64,000 nucleotides of DNA from Arenibacter echinorum (GCF_003259375.1 NZ_QLLN01000008.1:62001-126000); one strand, 5' to 3'. Positions 43,717 to 52,437 are shown, counted from the first letter of the stretch. Notes: generated by a model not told the origin, from the letters alone. Made by a program: numbers and translations.

Positions 43717-44841
43717 TTAAGAGAACATATCCTTGACCTTTTCAAAGAAAGATTTATCCGATTTCTCGGGCTTAGGCTCAAAATTTTCGTTATTCTGCAT
43801 GCGTTCAAAAAAATCTTTTTGCTCTTTGTTCAATTCTTTGGGCGTCCAAACATTTACGTGGACCAATAAATCCCCACTGCCATATCCGTTTAGACTCGTA
43901 ATACCTTTTCCTCTTAATCTTAAGATTTTACCAGACTGTATACCAGCTTCCAATTTGATCCTTACCTTACCACCTACGGCATCAATCTCTTTGGAGGTCC
44001 CTAAAACTGCTTCAGAAATACTAATATAAAGATCATAATGAAGATTATCCCCTTCCCTCTTTAGCGTTTCGTGCTCTTCTGTCTCAATGGCCACCAATAG
44101 ATCCCCGGGAACTCCATTTCCAGGAGCATCGTTTCCTTTGTTTGGCACTTTTAACTGCATGCCATCCTCAACCCCGGCAGGAATATTGATACTCACGGTT
44201 TCCTCAGAAACCTTTAGTCCATTGGCATCCGCATCACTGGGTTTCTTATCTATTATTTGACCACTGCCTCCACAGGCACTGCAGGTAGCTGCAGTCTGCA
44301 TTCTACCGAGAATGGTATTGGTTATTTTGGTAACCTGTCCACGACCTCCACAGGTCCCACAGGTTTGGTAGGTTACCCCTTCTGCCTGAACTTTTCTCCT
44401 TACTTTTATTTTCTTTTCAACACCATTGGCAATTTCCTCCAGCGTAAGCTTAACCCTTATTCTTAGATTGCTTCCCTTAACACGTCGTTGGCCGCCACCG
44501 CCACCAAATCCGGAAAAGCCGCTAAATCCTCCACCACCAAAGGCACCGCCGAAAATATCTCCGAACTGACTAAAAATATCATCCATGTTCATACTGCCGC
44601 CGCCAAATCCACCGCCGCCCTCAAAGGCTGCATGGCCATATTGGTCATAACGCGCCTTCTTATTAGGGTCGCTTAAAACTTCATAGGCTTCGGCCGCTTT
44701 TTTGAACATTTCCTCCGCCTTGGCATCACCTGGATTTTTGTCAGGATGGTACTCTATTGCTTTCTTGCGATAAGCCTTTTTTACTTCAGCCGCAGTAGCA
44801 TTTTTACCAATACCCAAGATGTCATAATAATCCTCCTTCAT
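43717..44841 (-). CDS. dnaJ: Chaperone DnaJ with a reduced zinc finger
   Basis: A 374-residue co-chaperone of DnaK. The J domain has HPD at 32-34 and a Gly/Phe-rich stretch spans 75-117. Canonical DnaJ has four CxxCxGxG motifs; here only two remain, CGTCGGRG (161-168) and CSACGGSG (187-194), so zinc centre I (motifs 1 and 4) is missing while centre II is kept. The substrate-binding C-terminal domains and a charged tail KSFFEKVKDMFS follow. This form appears usual for Flavobacteriaceae. It is co-transcribed with grpE, 9 bases apart. Confidence 0.96.
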   Translation of the reverse strand: MKEDYYDILGIGKNATAAEVKKAYRKKAIEYHPDKNPGDAKAEEMFKKAAEAYEVLSDPNKKARYDQYGHAAFEGGGGFGGGSMNMDDIFSQFGDIFGGAFGGGGFSGFSGFGGGGGQRRVKGSNLRIRVKLTLEEIANGVEKKIKVRRKVQAEGVTYQTCGTCGGRGQVTKITNTILGRMQTAATCSACGGSGQIIDKKPSDADANGLKVSEETVSINIPAGVEDGMQLKVPNKGNDAPGNGVPGDLLVAIETEEHETLKREGDNLHYDLYISISEAVLGTSKEIDAVGGKVRIKLEAGIQSGKILRLRGKGITSLNGYGSGDLLVHVNVWTPKELNKEQKDFFERMQNNENFEPKPEKSDKSFFEKVKDMFS

Positions 44842-44850
44842 AAAATATTT

Positions 44851-45423
44851 TTAATTTCCAACAACCACTTTTGGATGGCGTATGATTTTGTCACCCAATT
44901 TAAAACCCATTTCAACCACATCTACTATTTTCCCCTTCAACTTTTTGTTTGGAGCAGGAATTTGAGTAATGGCATCGTGAATTTCTGCATCAAAAGCATC
45001 ACCTTGTTTGACTTCAATTTCTTGAAGACCCTTATTTTTTAAAGTTTCCTTGAATTTATTGCTTATTAATTCTACTCCCTTGAACAATTCTTGGTCCTCT
45101 GATTTGGAAATTTCCTTTAATGCACGGTCAAAATCATCTATAACTGGCAATAAGGACACTATAACCTCTTGACCTGCTGTTTTAAACAAATCCATTCTCT
45201 CTTTGGAAGTACGCCTTTTGTAATTCTCAAATTCCGCAAAAAGACGTAAAAATTTGTCTTTTTCCTTACTAAGGTCTTCCTTCAATTGCTCTTCCAAGCT
45301 AAGTTCTTGACTTTTCTCAAAGTGCCCGCTCCCAGCAGAAGAACCATCTTGTTCCGATTCTTGATTCTCTATATTGCTCAGAACATCATCTTCCATCTCT
45401 TCCATTTTATTTTCGTTGCTCAT
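44851..45423 (-). CDS. grpE: Nucleotide exchange factor GrpE
   Basis: A 190-residue protein that releases ADP from DnaK. The N-terminal 50 residues are acidic and disordered. A long helix (LEEQLKEDLSKEKDKFLRLFAEFENYKRR region) leads into the beta domain with MEEPSK-like HDAITQIPAPN and VVEMGFKLGDKIIRHPKVVV. It is the first gene of the grpE-dnaJ operon. Confidence 0.96.
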   Translation of the reverse strand: MSNENKMEEMEDDVLSNIENQESEQDGSSAGSGHFEKSQELSLEEQLKEDLSKEKDKFLRLFAEFENYKRRTSKERMDLFKTAGQEVIVSLLPVIDDFDRALKEISKSEDQELFKGVELISNKFKETLKNKGLQEIEVKQGDAFDAEIHDAITQIPAPNKKLKGKIVDVVEMGFKLGDKIIRHPKVVVGN

Positions 45424-45458
45424 TTAAAATACATTTATATACTTCCGATTTCAGATGG

Positions 45459-45498
45459 CAAAAGTACTGCCAATTCTTTAAAAATGTCATAATGTCAT
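45459..45498 (-). promoter_or_regulatory. grpE promoter with a tandem AATGTCAT repeat
   Basis: On the minus strand TACTTTTG (45459-45466) fits the -7 consensus. Two directly joined copies of AATGTCAT (45483-45490 and 45491-45498) fall over the -33 region. They are a candidate heat-shock control site. Confidence 0.55.
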
Positions 45499-45513
45499 TA
45501 AACTTTATAAAAA

Positions 45514-45536
45514 AACATCCGCCAATGGCGGATGTT
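45514..45536 (-). terminator. Intrinsic terminator after the epimerase gene
   Basis: AACATCCGCC and GGCGGATGTT form a 10-bp stem; on the minus strand a T run follows. It separates the epimerase from grpE. Confidence 0.85.
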
Positions 45537-45567
45537 AAAAGCTTATTAACTTATTATAATGTTATGT

Positions 45568-46530
45568 CTAAGAAATAAACTCATTCCGGTAGAGCGCATC
45601 TATGGTGGTTGGAGCTCCTTTGTCCAAATAAATATTTTCCAGTGCCCTGCAGATATTGGGATAAATAAAATCAAATCCCGAATCTTGAATTTTTTTACTG
45701 CTCACCCGCTGACTGGCAAATAACAAATAGGACATTTCACCCAAAACCAAACGCATCACTGTTCGTGGAATATTGGGCAAAAACAAAGGTCTTTCCAAAA
45801 CTCTAGCAATTTCTTTTGTAAGCTTAACATTGGTCACAGGATTTGGGGCCACTGCATTATAAATTCCTGTTAGGTCATTTGAAATTACATGTAGAAATAA
45901 CCGGCCTAGATCATGCAGATGAATCCAGGATTGCCATTGATTTCCCGAACCCATAGCAGCCCCTATATAATATTTTACAGGTTTGGCCATTTCTGGCAAT
46001 GCCCCACCTTTATTGGACATTACCAATCCTATCCTAATCTTGGCTGTTTTAATATTTAATTTTTCAAAGGCATCTACCTCTTTCTCCCAAACAGATACCA
46101 CCTCCCCTAAAAAACTGTCATCCACTTCTTCTACATCTTCCCTATAATATTGGGAAAGAGAATTGGGGTAAATCCCTATTGCCGAAGCAGAAACTATTGT
46201 TTTAATGCTATGGTCTCCGACTTTGGATAAAGCACCCAACAGAGTTCGAAGGGACTTTACCCTACTGTTAAGAATCTTTTTTTTATTACTTCGTGTCCAT
46301 CTCTGAGAAATACTGGACCCCGCAAGGTTAATAATTGTGGTTATTCCCTTAAAGCAATTTTCGTCTATTTCATTCTTTTCCGGATTCCAGTAAAAGCCAT
46401 TATAATCGGTTTGGGATACAATTTTATCCTTCCTAGTGGTCAAATAATTTATAGAGATATTGTTTTGTTTGCACAAATTCACAATTTCACTACCCACCAG
46501 ACCAGTTGCACCTGTTACTAAAACCTTCAT
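45568..46530 (-). CDS. TIGR01777-type NAD-dependent epimerase (SDR family)
   Basis: A 320-residue protein. The start is placed at the ATG 46530 (MKVLVTGATGLVGS), preceded by AAAGAAAGGGT as ribosome site, rather than a TTG six codons earlier. The Rossmann motif TGATGLVG binds NAD(P). FYWNPEKNEID, LAGSSISQRWT and SASAIGIYPN are typical of the family, as is the C-terminal GFDFIYPNICRALENI. Substrate unknown. Confidence 0.92.
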   Translation of the reverse strand: MKVLVTGATGLVGSEIVNLCKQNNISINYLTTRKDKIVSQTDYNGFYWNPEKNEIDENCFKGITTIINLAGSSISQRWTRSNKKKILNSRVKSLRTLLGALSKVGDHSIKTIVSASAIGIYPNSLSQYYREDVEEVDDSFLGEVVSVWEKEVDAFEKLNIKTAKIRIGLVMSNKGGALPEMAKPVKYYIGAAMGSGNQWQSWIHLHDLGRLFLHVISNDLTGIYNAVAPNPVTNVKLTKEIARVLERPLFLPNIPRTVMRLVLGEMSYLLFASQRVSSKKIQDSGFDFIYPNICRALENIYLDKGAPTTIDALYRNEFIS

Positions 46531-46656
46531 ACCCTTTCTTTCTATCAACTTTGATATAAATATATGGGTTTTAAAGCTTTAATTAGTTCACTTTAGTTTA
46601 GGTTTAACAGTCTCAGCCCTTTATATGTTAAACAATCCATAATAATAGCATGACAA

Positions 46657-47322
46657 TTATAAAACCTTTAAGGCTCGTAGCATTTCTCTTTTTCCTGGAG
46701 GCCCTGGCAAACGTTCAACAACAAATCCTACGGCCTGCATAGCTCTCCTAACACTTCCTTTTGCCGAGTAGGTAACCAGCACGCCATCTTTTTTTAATGC
46801 CCTGTACATTAGGGTAAAAACTTCCTCGGTCCAAAGTTCAGGTTGCACCCTTGCTCCAAAGGCATCAAAGTAAATTAGATCAAATAGATCAACGTCTGAG
46901 ATTTCCTTAAAATCGATCTGTTGCTTTATTAGTGAAAAATTAGCCGTTATTGGATGCGATTGCTCCCAAGAAGTTTGGTGCATACTTAAAAAATCCTGTT
47001 CCAAGTTCCCCGCATTCAAGGCTGATGTATAGTCCAATTGTTGTAATTCTTCCGTGACAACGGGATAGGCCTCTATACCTTTATAGGTTATATCCAAACC
47101 TCGCTTTTCAGATTCCAATAATGTTATAAGCGCATTCAAGCCCGTACCGAAGCCTATTTCCAGAATAGACAATTGACGGTCTTGGAATAAGGACAAACCG
47201 TTCTTAATAAAAACATGATAGGCTTCTTGGATAGCACCATGGATAGAGTGATACTGCTCGTTCCAATCTTCGATCTGAATGGTTTTGGAACCGTCGGCCG
47301 TAGTTATGATTTTTCTTTTCAA
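46657..47322 (-). CDS. mnmD: MnmD-type tRNA wobble-uridine methyltransferase
   Basis: A 221-residue protein. SAM-binding motif LEIGFGTGLNALIT, then DLIYFDAFGARVQPELWTEEVF and the late VLVTYSAKGSVRRAM match the MnmC N-domain, which makes mnm5s2U in tRNA. Here it is free-standing without the FAD oxidase half, the MnmD form. DGSKTIQIEDWNEQYHSIHGA is the typical N-terminus. It lies one base after the DUF4920 gene. Confidence 0.9.
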   Translation of the reverse strand: MKRKIITTADGSKTIQIEDWNEQYHSIHGAIQEAYHVFIKNGLSLFQDRQLSILEIGFGTGLNALITLLESEKRGLDITYKGIEAYPVVTEELQQLDYTSALNAGNLEQDFLSMHQTSWEQSHPITANFSLIKQQIDFKEISDVDLFDLIYFDAFGARVQPELWTEEVFTLMYRALKKDGVLVTYSAKGSVRRAMQAVGFVVERLPGPPGKREMLRALKVL

Positions 47323-47323
47323 T

Positions 47324-47827
47324 TTATTTTTTTATCAGTACTCCATCTGCCTCAAAGGCATATTTTTTCTCAACCTTTGTCAAAGCGGCAATTTCCTCTT
47401 CCGATTTCCCCCCATCACGGGCAAAGTGTCTTTGGTCCCTAATACTCATTTCTTCAACATAGGCCAAACCATTTACAATTACCTCTTTTCCCTCCAATTC
47501 CTGTGGTACAAAGAATGCATAGTCCTTAAATCTAACCATGCTTACTTCGCCGTTTCCCAATTCCAATTTCATCCAACATCCTTTGGCCTTGCAAACCTCC
47601 GTTACCAGACCGGAAAATCTGGAAGCCAGGGTATCCTTCTTGGACATCGTTTCATAATTCCCAAGCATTTCCCCACTGCTTATGGCATCGGAATCGTCAA
47701 ATTGAGTTCCAAAATAATCATTACTCCCGTTGATCAAGGCCGCTTTGGTCGGTACCGACGGCTTATTTTGAGCCACACAAGCCGAAAACACCATAAAAAT
47801 CATAATCAAAATGTTAAATTGCCTCAA
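47324..47827 (-). CDS. DUF4920 domain lipoprotein
   Basis: A 167-residue protein with an N-terminal signal (about 1-15, VFSAC). The mature domain has FSGLVTEVCKAKGCWMKLELG, FKDYAFFVPQELEGKEVIVNGLA and a C-terminal YAFEADGVLI, which define DUF4920. The GCWM motif with two cysteines may bind metal. It is the upstream partner of mnmD in one transcript. Function unknown. Confidence 0.85.
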   Translation of the reverse strand: MRQFNILIMIFMVFSACVAQNKPSVPTKAALINGSNDYFGTQFDDSDAISSGEMLGNYETMSKKDTLASRFSGLVTEVCKAKGCWMKLELGNGEVSMVRFKDYAFFVPQELEGKEVIVNGLAYVEEMSIRDQRHFARDGGKSEEEIAALTKVEKKYAFEADGVLIKK

Positions 47828-47932
47828 AATATTCAGAATTTATATCACTTTACAAAACTGGTCATTTTTAGACGAAAAAAGAAGAACTGCTAATGATATT
47901 TGCTTAATTTTATTGCTTTAAATTAGAATTGT

Positions 47933-49006
47933 ATGCAAACTGTTTCAAATTCAATAAAAGTTGAGAAAGTTAAAGACTCGAAAATTGATAAAGTAGATTT
48001 TAATAATTTATCGTTTGGAAAATATTTTACGGATCACATGATGCTCTGTAATTATAAGAATGGCGCTTGGGAAGTACCAAAAATAGTTCCTTATCAACCC
48101 ATTACACTTGACCCATCGGCTAAAATTTTTCATTACGGACAATCTGTTTTTGAAGGAATGAAGGCCTATAAGGACAAAGATCAAAATGTTTGGCTCTTCC
48201 GTCCTTTGGAAAACCAAAAGCGTATCAACATATCGTCCAAAAGACTTGCTATGCCGGAATTCCCCGAAGATTACTTTATGGAAGGTTTAACAGCACTTTT
48301 AAAATTGGACCATAAATGGATTCCGACTGCCGAAGGGAGTTCCTTATATATTAGACCTTTTGTATTTGCCTCAGGGTGTGGATTCCATGCTTCCCCTTCG
48401 GACGAATACAAATTTATAATCGCCTGTTCCCCATCGGCCTCCTATTTTGCAGGGAAGGTAAAAGTTTTGATAGAGGAGAAATATTCACGATCGGCCAATG
48501 GTGGTGTAGGTTTTGCCAAGGCCGGCGGTAATTACGCCGGACAGTTTTACCCAACGCAGTTGGCAGTAGAAAAAGGTTATAACCAAGTAATATGGACAGA
48601 TGACAACAACCATGAATATATTGAGGAGGCCGGGGCCATGAATATATTTGTCAGGATAAACGACACTTTGATTACCAGCCCTACGAGCGATAGAATATTG
48701 GACGGTATAACCAGAAAGAGCATTATAGAGATTGCCAAAGACGAAAAAATAGCAGTAGAGGTTAGAAAAATTACTGTAAAAGAGGTGGTGGAAGCCTCCA
48801 AAAATGGTAGTCTCAAAGAAATGTTCGGAGCAGGTACCGCTGCAGTAATCTCGCCTATAGCCACTTTTGGTTACCAAGAAAAGGACTATGACCTGCCGGA
48901 GTTAAAAGATAGTTACGCCTCCATTTTAAAGAAGCGTATTACTGACATACAATACAACAAGGCCGAAGATAAATTTGGCTGGAGATATGAGGTAAACGTT
49001 CTATAA
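47933..49006 (+). CDS. ilvE: Branched-chain amino acid aminotransferase
   Basis: A 357-residue PLP enzyme (fold IV). FHYGQSVFEGMKAYKDKDQNVWLFRP, the PLP-lysine region AKAGGNYAGQFYPTQ, EEAGAMNIF and EMFGAGTAAVISPIA are all present. It makes Leu, Ile and Val from their keto acids and also starts their breakdown. Length fits the bacterial class II form. It faces the DUF4920 gene across a 105-base divergent gap. Confidence 0.96.
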   Translation: MQTVSNSIKVEKVKDSKIDKVDFNNLSFGKYFTDHMMLCNYKNGAWEVPKIVPYQPITLDPSAKIFHYGQSVFEGMKAYKDKDQNVWLFRPLENQKRINISSKRLAMPEFPEDYFMEGLTALLKLDHKWIPTAEGSSLYIRPFVFASGCGFHASPSDEYKFIIACSPSASYFAGKVKVLIEEKYSRSANGGVGFAKAGGNYAGQFYPTQLAVEKGYNQVIWTDDNNHEYIEEAGAMNIFVRINDTLITSPTSDRILDGITRKSIIEIAKDEKIAVEVRKITVKEVVEASKNGSLKEMFGAGTAAVISPIATFGYQEKDYDLPELKDSYASILKKRITDIQYNKAEDKFGWRYEVNVL

Positions 49007-49025
49007 AAACCAACTTTACCTATTA

Positions 49026-49062
49026 AAAAAATCCCCTCTTCTTCAAGGAACAAGGGAATTTT
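49026..49062 (+). terminator. Candidate terminator after ilvE
   Basis: An AAAAAATCCC arm pairs with GGGAATTTTT across an 18-base loop, then T residues. Confidence 0.55.
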
Positions 49063-49097
49063 TTTGGTCTTTATTGAGATTTCCCAACGGCTATAAC

Positions 49098-49487
49098 CTA
49101 CTTTTTATCTAGAATATCCACAATATTAGGCTTAAAATAATTTGGGCCCTTCAGCACTTTTCCATCTTCCCGATAGATTGGTTTGCCATCATCCCCTAAC
49201 TTACTCATATTACTTCGCTGTATTTCCTCAAAAACTTCCTCTATTTTATACTGCATCCCGTGCTCCAATATAGTACCGCACAATATGTATAACATATCGC
49301 CAAGTGCATCTGCAACCTCAACTAAGTCATTATTGTTAGCTGCCTCTAGATATTCCTTATTCTCTTCATCCATCAAATTAAAGCGCAGCAAATTCTTGGC
49401 CTCACCCAAATTGGCCTTGATTTCTTTGGAAACACCCAACCCAAATGAATTATGGAACAATTCTACAGCATTAAGTTTACTTTTCAT
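49098..49487 (-). CDS. MazG-like NTP pyrophosphohydrolase
   Basis: A 129-residue all-helical protein. The metal-binding E-x2-E in LMDEENKEYLEAA and the E-x2-D in LVEVADALGDMLYILCG are intact. It probably hydrolyses a nucleoside triphosphate or phosphoribosyl-ATP-like compound. The C-terminal GKPIYREDGKVLKGPNYF is family-typical. It diverges from the small membrane protein gene at 49529. Confidence 0.88.
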   Translation of the reverse strand: MKSKLNAVELFHNSFGLGVSKEIKANLGEAKNLLRFNLMDEENKEYLEAANNNDLVEVADALGDMLYILCGTILEHGMQYKIEEVFEEIQRSNMSKLGDDGKPIYREDGKVLKGPNYFKPNIVDILDKK

Positions 49488-49505
49488 AATTGAAATTATT
49501 TAAGT

Positions 49506-49513
49506 TAGATTTG
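49506..49513 (+). promoter_or_regulatory. Candidate -7 box for the gene at 49529
   Basis: TAGATTTG fits TAnnTTTG. It lies 15 bases before the ATG at 49529 and inside a longer reading frame, which supports the shorter protein. Confidence 0.55.
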
Positions 49514-49528
49514 CGTAAAAATATAAAT

Positions 49529-49717
49529 ATGTTCAGTAAGGGACAATTAATTTTTGCAGGTCTTTTTTTCGTTGCATTTGTAGTAATTATTATATTTTCC
49601 TATTTAAAAGACAAAAAACTTCATAAAAAAAACTACAAAGGTGTTCAATGGGTAGGACTTTTCTTTATAATTTTCATAATAATTTTGTTTCTAATTAAGT
49701 TTTTCCTTAAAAATTAA
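49529..49717 (+). CDS. Two-span small membrane protein, conserved in Flavobacteriia
   Basis: A 62-residue protein starting MFSKGQLIFAG. Two membrane spans (about 6-24 and 42-58) flank a basic loop DKKLHKKNYKGVQW. The start was chosen because the -7 box lies within the longer frame. Its function is unknown. The exact protein style, FSKGQLIFA plus DxKLHKK, recurs in this family of bacteria as I remember it. Confidence 0.75.
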   Translation: MFSKGQLIFAGLFFVAFVVIIIFSYLKDKKLHKKNYKGVQWVGLFFIIFIIILFLIKFFLKN

Positions 49718-49798
49718 CATTTTTTTTCCGTTCACAATAAAAAGAACCGCTGCTCATAACATTCCTGTTTATTACAACGTTTAATATACTAAAAGGCG

Positions 49799-49806
49799 TA
49801 ATTTTG
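49799..49806 (+). promoter_or_regulatory. Candidate -7 box for the microprotein gene at 49834
   Basis: TAATTTTG fits TAnnTTTG and lies 27 bases before the ATG. Confidence 0.55.
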
Positions 49807-49833
49807 CGTTGAATAACTAAATCATTTAGTTGT

Positions 49834-50010
49834 ATGGTAACTTTTTTCAGTATTTTGTTAGTTCTTATTGGTATAAACGCATTGCTTTTTTTAGTCAGTT
49901 TTAACGGTAGTTCCAAAAAGAAAGAAAAGTCCGTCAAAAATATTTCAGAATCTACCACAGTAATCTTCCCCCTAGATTTAATTAACTCGAAATATAAGAA
50001 GGCAGTTTAA
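49834..50010 (+). CDS. 58-residue single-span membrane protein
   Basis: The frame opens with MVTFFSILLVLIGINALLFL, then SFNGSSKKKEK, and ends NSKYKKAV before TAA. One membrane span precedes a basic, soluble tail. The first 24 residues match the microprotein at 33136 at 13 positions, so these are paralogues. Its own -7 box supports expression. Function unknown. Confidence 0.7.
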   Translation: MVTFFSILLVLIGINALLFLVSFNGSSKKKEKSVKNISESTTVIFPLDLINSKYKKAV

Positions 50011-50151
50011 TTCTCGTCTAAAAGAAAATTAATACATCTTTACCTAAATACTATATAAGGTAGTATTTACAATTACGCTATACCCATAATTAAGACCTTT
50101 ATATATGATATTTTTTATTTACTTTGAACAAGGAATAAAAACTATATATAC

Positions 50152-50520
50152 ATGAAGCAGTTTCTACTCGTCTTTCTTGGAGGGGGCCTAGGTAGCGGCT
50201 TACGTTTTTTAATAAGCAAAACATTCAACAATACTTTTCAAAATTTTATTCTCGGCACTTTTATAGTAAATATATTAGGTTGCCTACTTATCGGTTTTAT
50301 TCTAGGACTTTCTCTTAAAAACAATTTCTTTACAGCTAATCAGACCTTATTATTAACTACAGGCTTCTGTGGTGGCTTCACAACTTTTTCCACTTTTGCC
50401 CTGGAACAACACTCTTTTTTAAAAACAGGGGATCTTATCAACTTCACCGCTTATACTCTTGCCAGTCTTGTAATTGGTATCTCTGCAGTAGCTATCGGAT
50501 TCTGGTTTTCCAAGCTATAA
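50152..50520 (+). CDS. crcB: Fluoride efflux transporter CrcB/Fluc
   Basis: A 122-residue protein with four membrane spans. GGGLGSGLRFLI, the NILGCLLIGFILG segment and the hallmark TTGFCGGFTTFSTFALE are in place; the last holds the Phe box and the sodium-site residues. It exports fluoride as a dual-topology dimer. No fluoride riboswitch is visible in the 140-base leader. Confidence 0.95.
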   Translation: MKQFLLVFLGGGLGSGLRFLISKTFNNTFQNFILGTFIVNILGCLLIGFILGLSLKNNFFTANQTLLLTTGFCGGFTTFSTFALEQHSFLKTGDLINFTAYTLASLVIGISAVAIGFWFSKL

Positions 50521-50746
50521 ACCCCCATTAAAATCTTTTAAAACATTTATAGACCTTTCTGTTTATTTTAGTGGAATTGGCCGTTTTTCTGCATTATCAA
50601 TAGTAAAATACCTAAAAAGACGCGATTTTTTCAGCTTTTAGCCCAATCAAGTGTTAAAAGTTTTAACAAATCAACATAATAATCTTTTTGAATCACCATA
50701 CCCTCAAAATAAATAGGGCATTTTTATATAAAATGTAATTCTAACG

Positions 50747-50795
50747 CATATACCCCCTAAAAAATAGGGGGGTATGTATTTAATATATATTTTTG
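50747..50795 (+). promoter_or_regulatory. glnB-amt promoter with an inverted repeat over the -33 region
   Basis: TATTTTTG at 50788-50795 fits the -7 consensus. There is no TTG at the -33 distance; instead an inverted repeat built on TACCCCCTA (50751-50759) and TAGGGGGGTA (50765-50774) stands there, centred near -41 of the expected start. That is the usual place for an activator site. Confidence 0.6.
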
Positions 50796-50817
50796 TCTCA
50801 TAAATAATAAATCAATT

Positions 50818-51156
50818 ATGAAAAAAATCGAGGCAATTATTAGGAAGTCAAAATTTGATGACGTAAAAAAAGCGTTACATCAAATTGGAGTAAACTTTTT
50901 TAGTTACTGGGACGTAACGGGAGTTGGAAATGAAAAAGAAGGTCATGTCTATAGAGGCATTTCCTATAGTACATCCGACATTCAACGCAGGTATCTTTCC
51001 ATTGTAATATCGGACGATTTCTTGGAGACTACCGTAAACACTATTCTTGAAACAGCGTATTCCGGCAACGTAGGTGACGGGAAAATTTTCGTTTCCGAAG
51101 TTTTGGAAGCATATCGCATCAGAACAAAAGAAAGCGGAAAAGCAGGAATTAACTAA
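50818..51156 (+). CDS. P-II family nitrogen regulator
   Basis: A 112-residue signal protein that binds ATP/ADP and 2-oxoglutarate. The fold begins MKKIEAIIRKSKFDDVKKAL and ends with GDGKIFVSEVLEAYRIRT. The T-loop reads EGHVYRGISYSTSDIQRR: Tyr50 is kept at the uridylylation place but the usual FLPK motif is not. It lies 30 bases before amt, so it very likely gates that channel. Confidence 0.93.
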   Translation: MKKIEAIIRKSKFDDVKKALHQIGVNFFSYWDVTGVGNEKEGHVYRGISYSTSDIQRRYLSIVISDDFLETTVNTILETAYSGNVGDGKIFVSEVLEAYRIRTKESGKAGIN

Positions 51157-51186
51157 AAAATTAAGAACCAACAAACAAAAAACAAC

Positions 51187-52437
51187 ATGGACGTAGGATT
51201 ATTTACAGCAAATAACGTTTGGATGATGATATGTACGGCTCTCGTATTCTTCATGCATTTAGGATTTTCACTTTTGGAAATCGGACTTACCAGACAAAAA
51301 AACACAATCAACATCTTATTTAAGAACGTATTCATCATCTGCATAGGGTTACTTTTATATTATATAGGAGGATTCAACCTTATGTACCCAGGTGATTTCA
51401 ACGGTTATCTTGGTTTTGCAGGATTCGGCATTGAAGCCCCTATTCTTCCAGATGGTAGCCTAGACCTAAGTTATAATGAAGGGTATACCTATTGGACAGA
51501 TTTTCTTTTTCAAGCGATGTTTGCCGCTACAGCTGCTACCATAGTTTCTGGAGCAGTAGCAGAACGTATTAAACTAGGCGGCTTTATGATATTCACCATA
51601 ATCTATGTAGGTGTGGTATATCCTATTGTTGGATCTTGGCAATGGGGTGGTGGATTCCTTTCTACACTTGGTGGTGAAGATGGAGGTTTCCATGATTTCG
51701 CTGGATCTACCTTGGTACATTCCGTTGGAGGATGGGCAGCTTTGGTTGCCATATATATATTAGGACCAAGGATTGGTAAGTTTGGCGAAGATGGCAAACC
51801 AAATGCAATTCCAGGACACAACATACCTTTGGCAGCAGCAGGGGTTCTTATTCTTTGGTTAGGCTGGTTCGGCTTTAATGGAGGATCGGTATTATCTGCA
51901 GATCCAGCTGGGACTTCAATAGTATTGGTTACTACTTGTTTGGCAGCAGCTGCAGGTGGCATAGGATCTTTTATTTTCTCAACAATACTTTACAAGAACT
52001 ATGACCTTACCATGATGCTGAACGGTATCTTGGGTGGTTTGGTTGGAATTACAGCCGGAGCCGACTTAATGTCTCCTTTCGAGGCAATTATTATAGGTCT
52101 AATCGCCGGTGTAGTAATTGTACTAGGTGTAGCCTTAGTGGACAAAATAAAATTGGACGATCCAGTTGGAGCAGTTGCAGTTCACCTTATCTGCGGTATC
52201 TGGGGTACTTTGGCAGTAGGGATCTTTGGAGTTAAGGCCGGTGTATCACAATTTTTATATCAATTAACAGGAGTAGCTGCAGCTGGTGTTTTCTGCTGTC
52301 TAACTGCATTCATCATTCTATTCGCTATCAAGAAAACTTCTGGAATAAGAGTTTCCAAAGAAGAAGAATTGGAAGGCTTGGATTTACATGAGCACGGAAT
52401 GGATGCTTATGCCGACTTCAGAATGAACCAACACTAA
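51187..52437 (+). CDS. amt: Ammonium transporter Amt
   Basis: A 416-residue channel with 11 spans. The twin-histidine pore is seen in LVHSVGGWAALVA and VHLICGIWG; GWFGFNGGS and the phenylalanine-gate region match the Amt/MEP fold. It moves ammonium inward at low supply. It is co-transcribed with the P-II gene, and a strong terminator follows. Confidence 0.96.
   Translation: MDVGLFTANNVWMMICTALVFFMHLGFSLLEIGLTRQKNTINILFKNVFIICIGLLLYYIGGFNLMYPGDFNGYLGFAGFGIEAPILPDGSLDLSYNEGYTYWTDFLFQAMFAATAATIVSGAVAERIKLGGFMIFTIIYVGVVYPIVGSWQWGGGFLSTLGGEDGGFHDFAGSTLVHSVGGWAALVAIYILGPRIGKFGEDGKPNAIPGHNIPLAAAGVLILWLGWFGFNGGSVLSADPAGTSIVLVTTCLAAAAGGIGSFIFSTILYKNYDLTMMLNGILGGLVGITAGADLMSPFEAIIIGLIAGVVIVLGVALVDKIKLDDPVGAVAVHLICGIWGTLAVGIFGVKAGVSQFLYQLTGVAAAGVFCCLTAFIILFAIKKTSGIRVSKEEELEGLDLHEHGMDAYADFRMNQH

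Noticed and set aside
50011..50151. Fluoride riboswitch before crcB
   Set aside because: None of the conserved G/C-rich pseudoknot segments of the fluoride riboswitch is present in this AT-rich leader.
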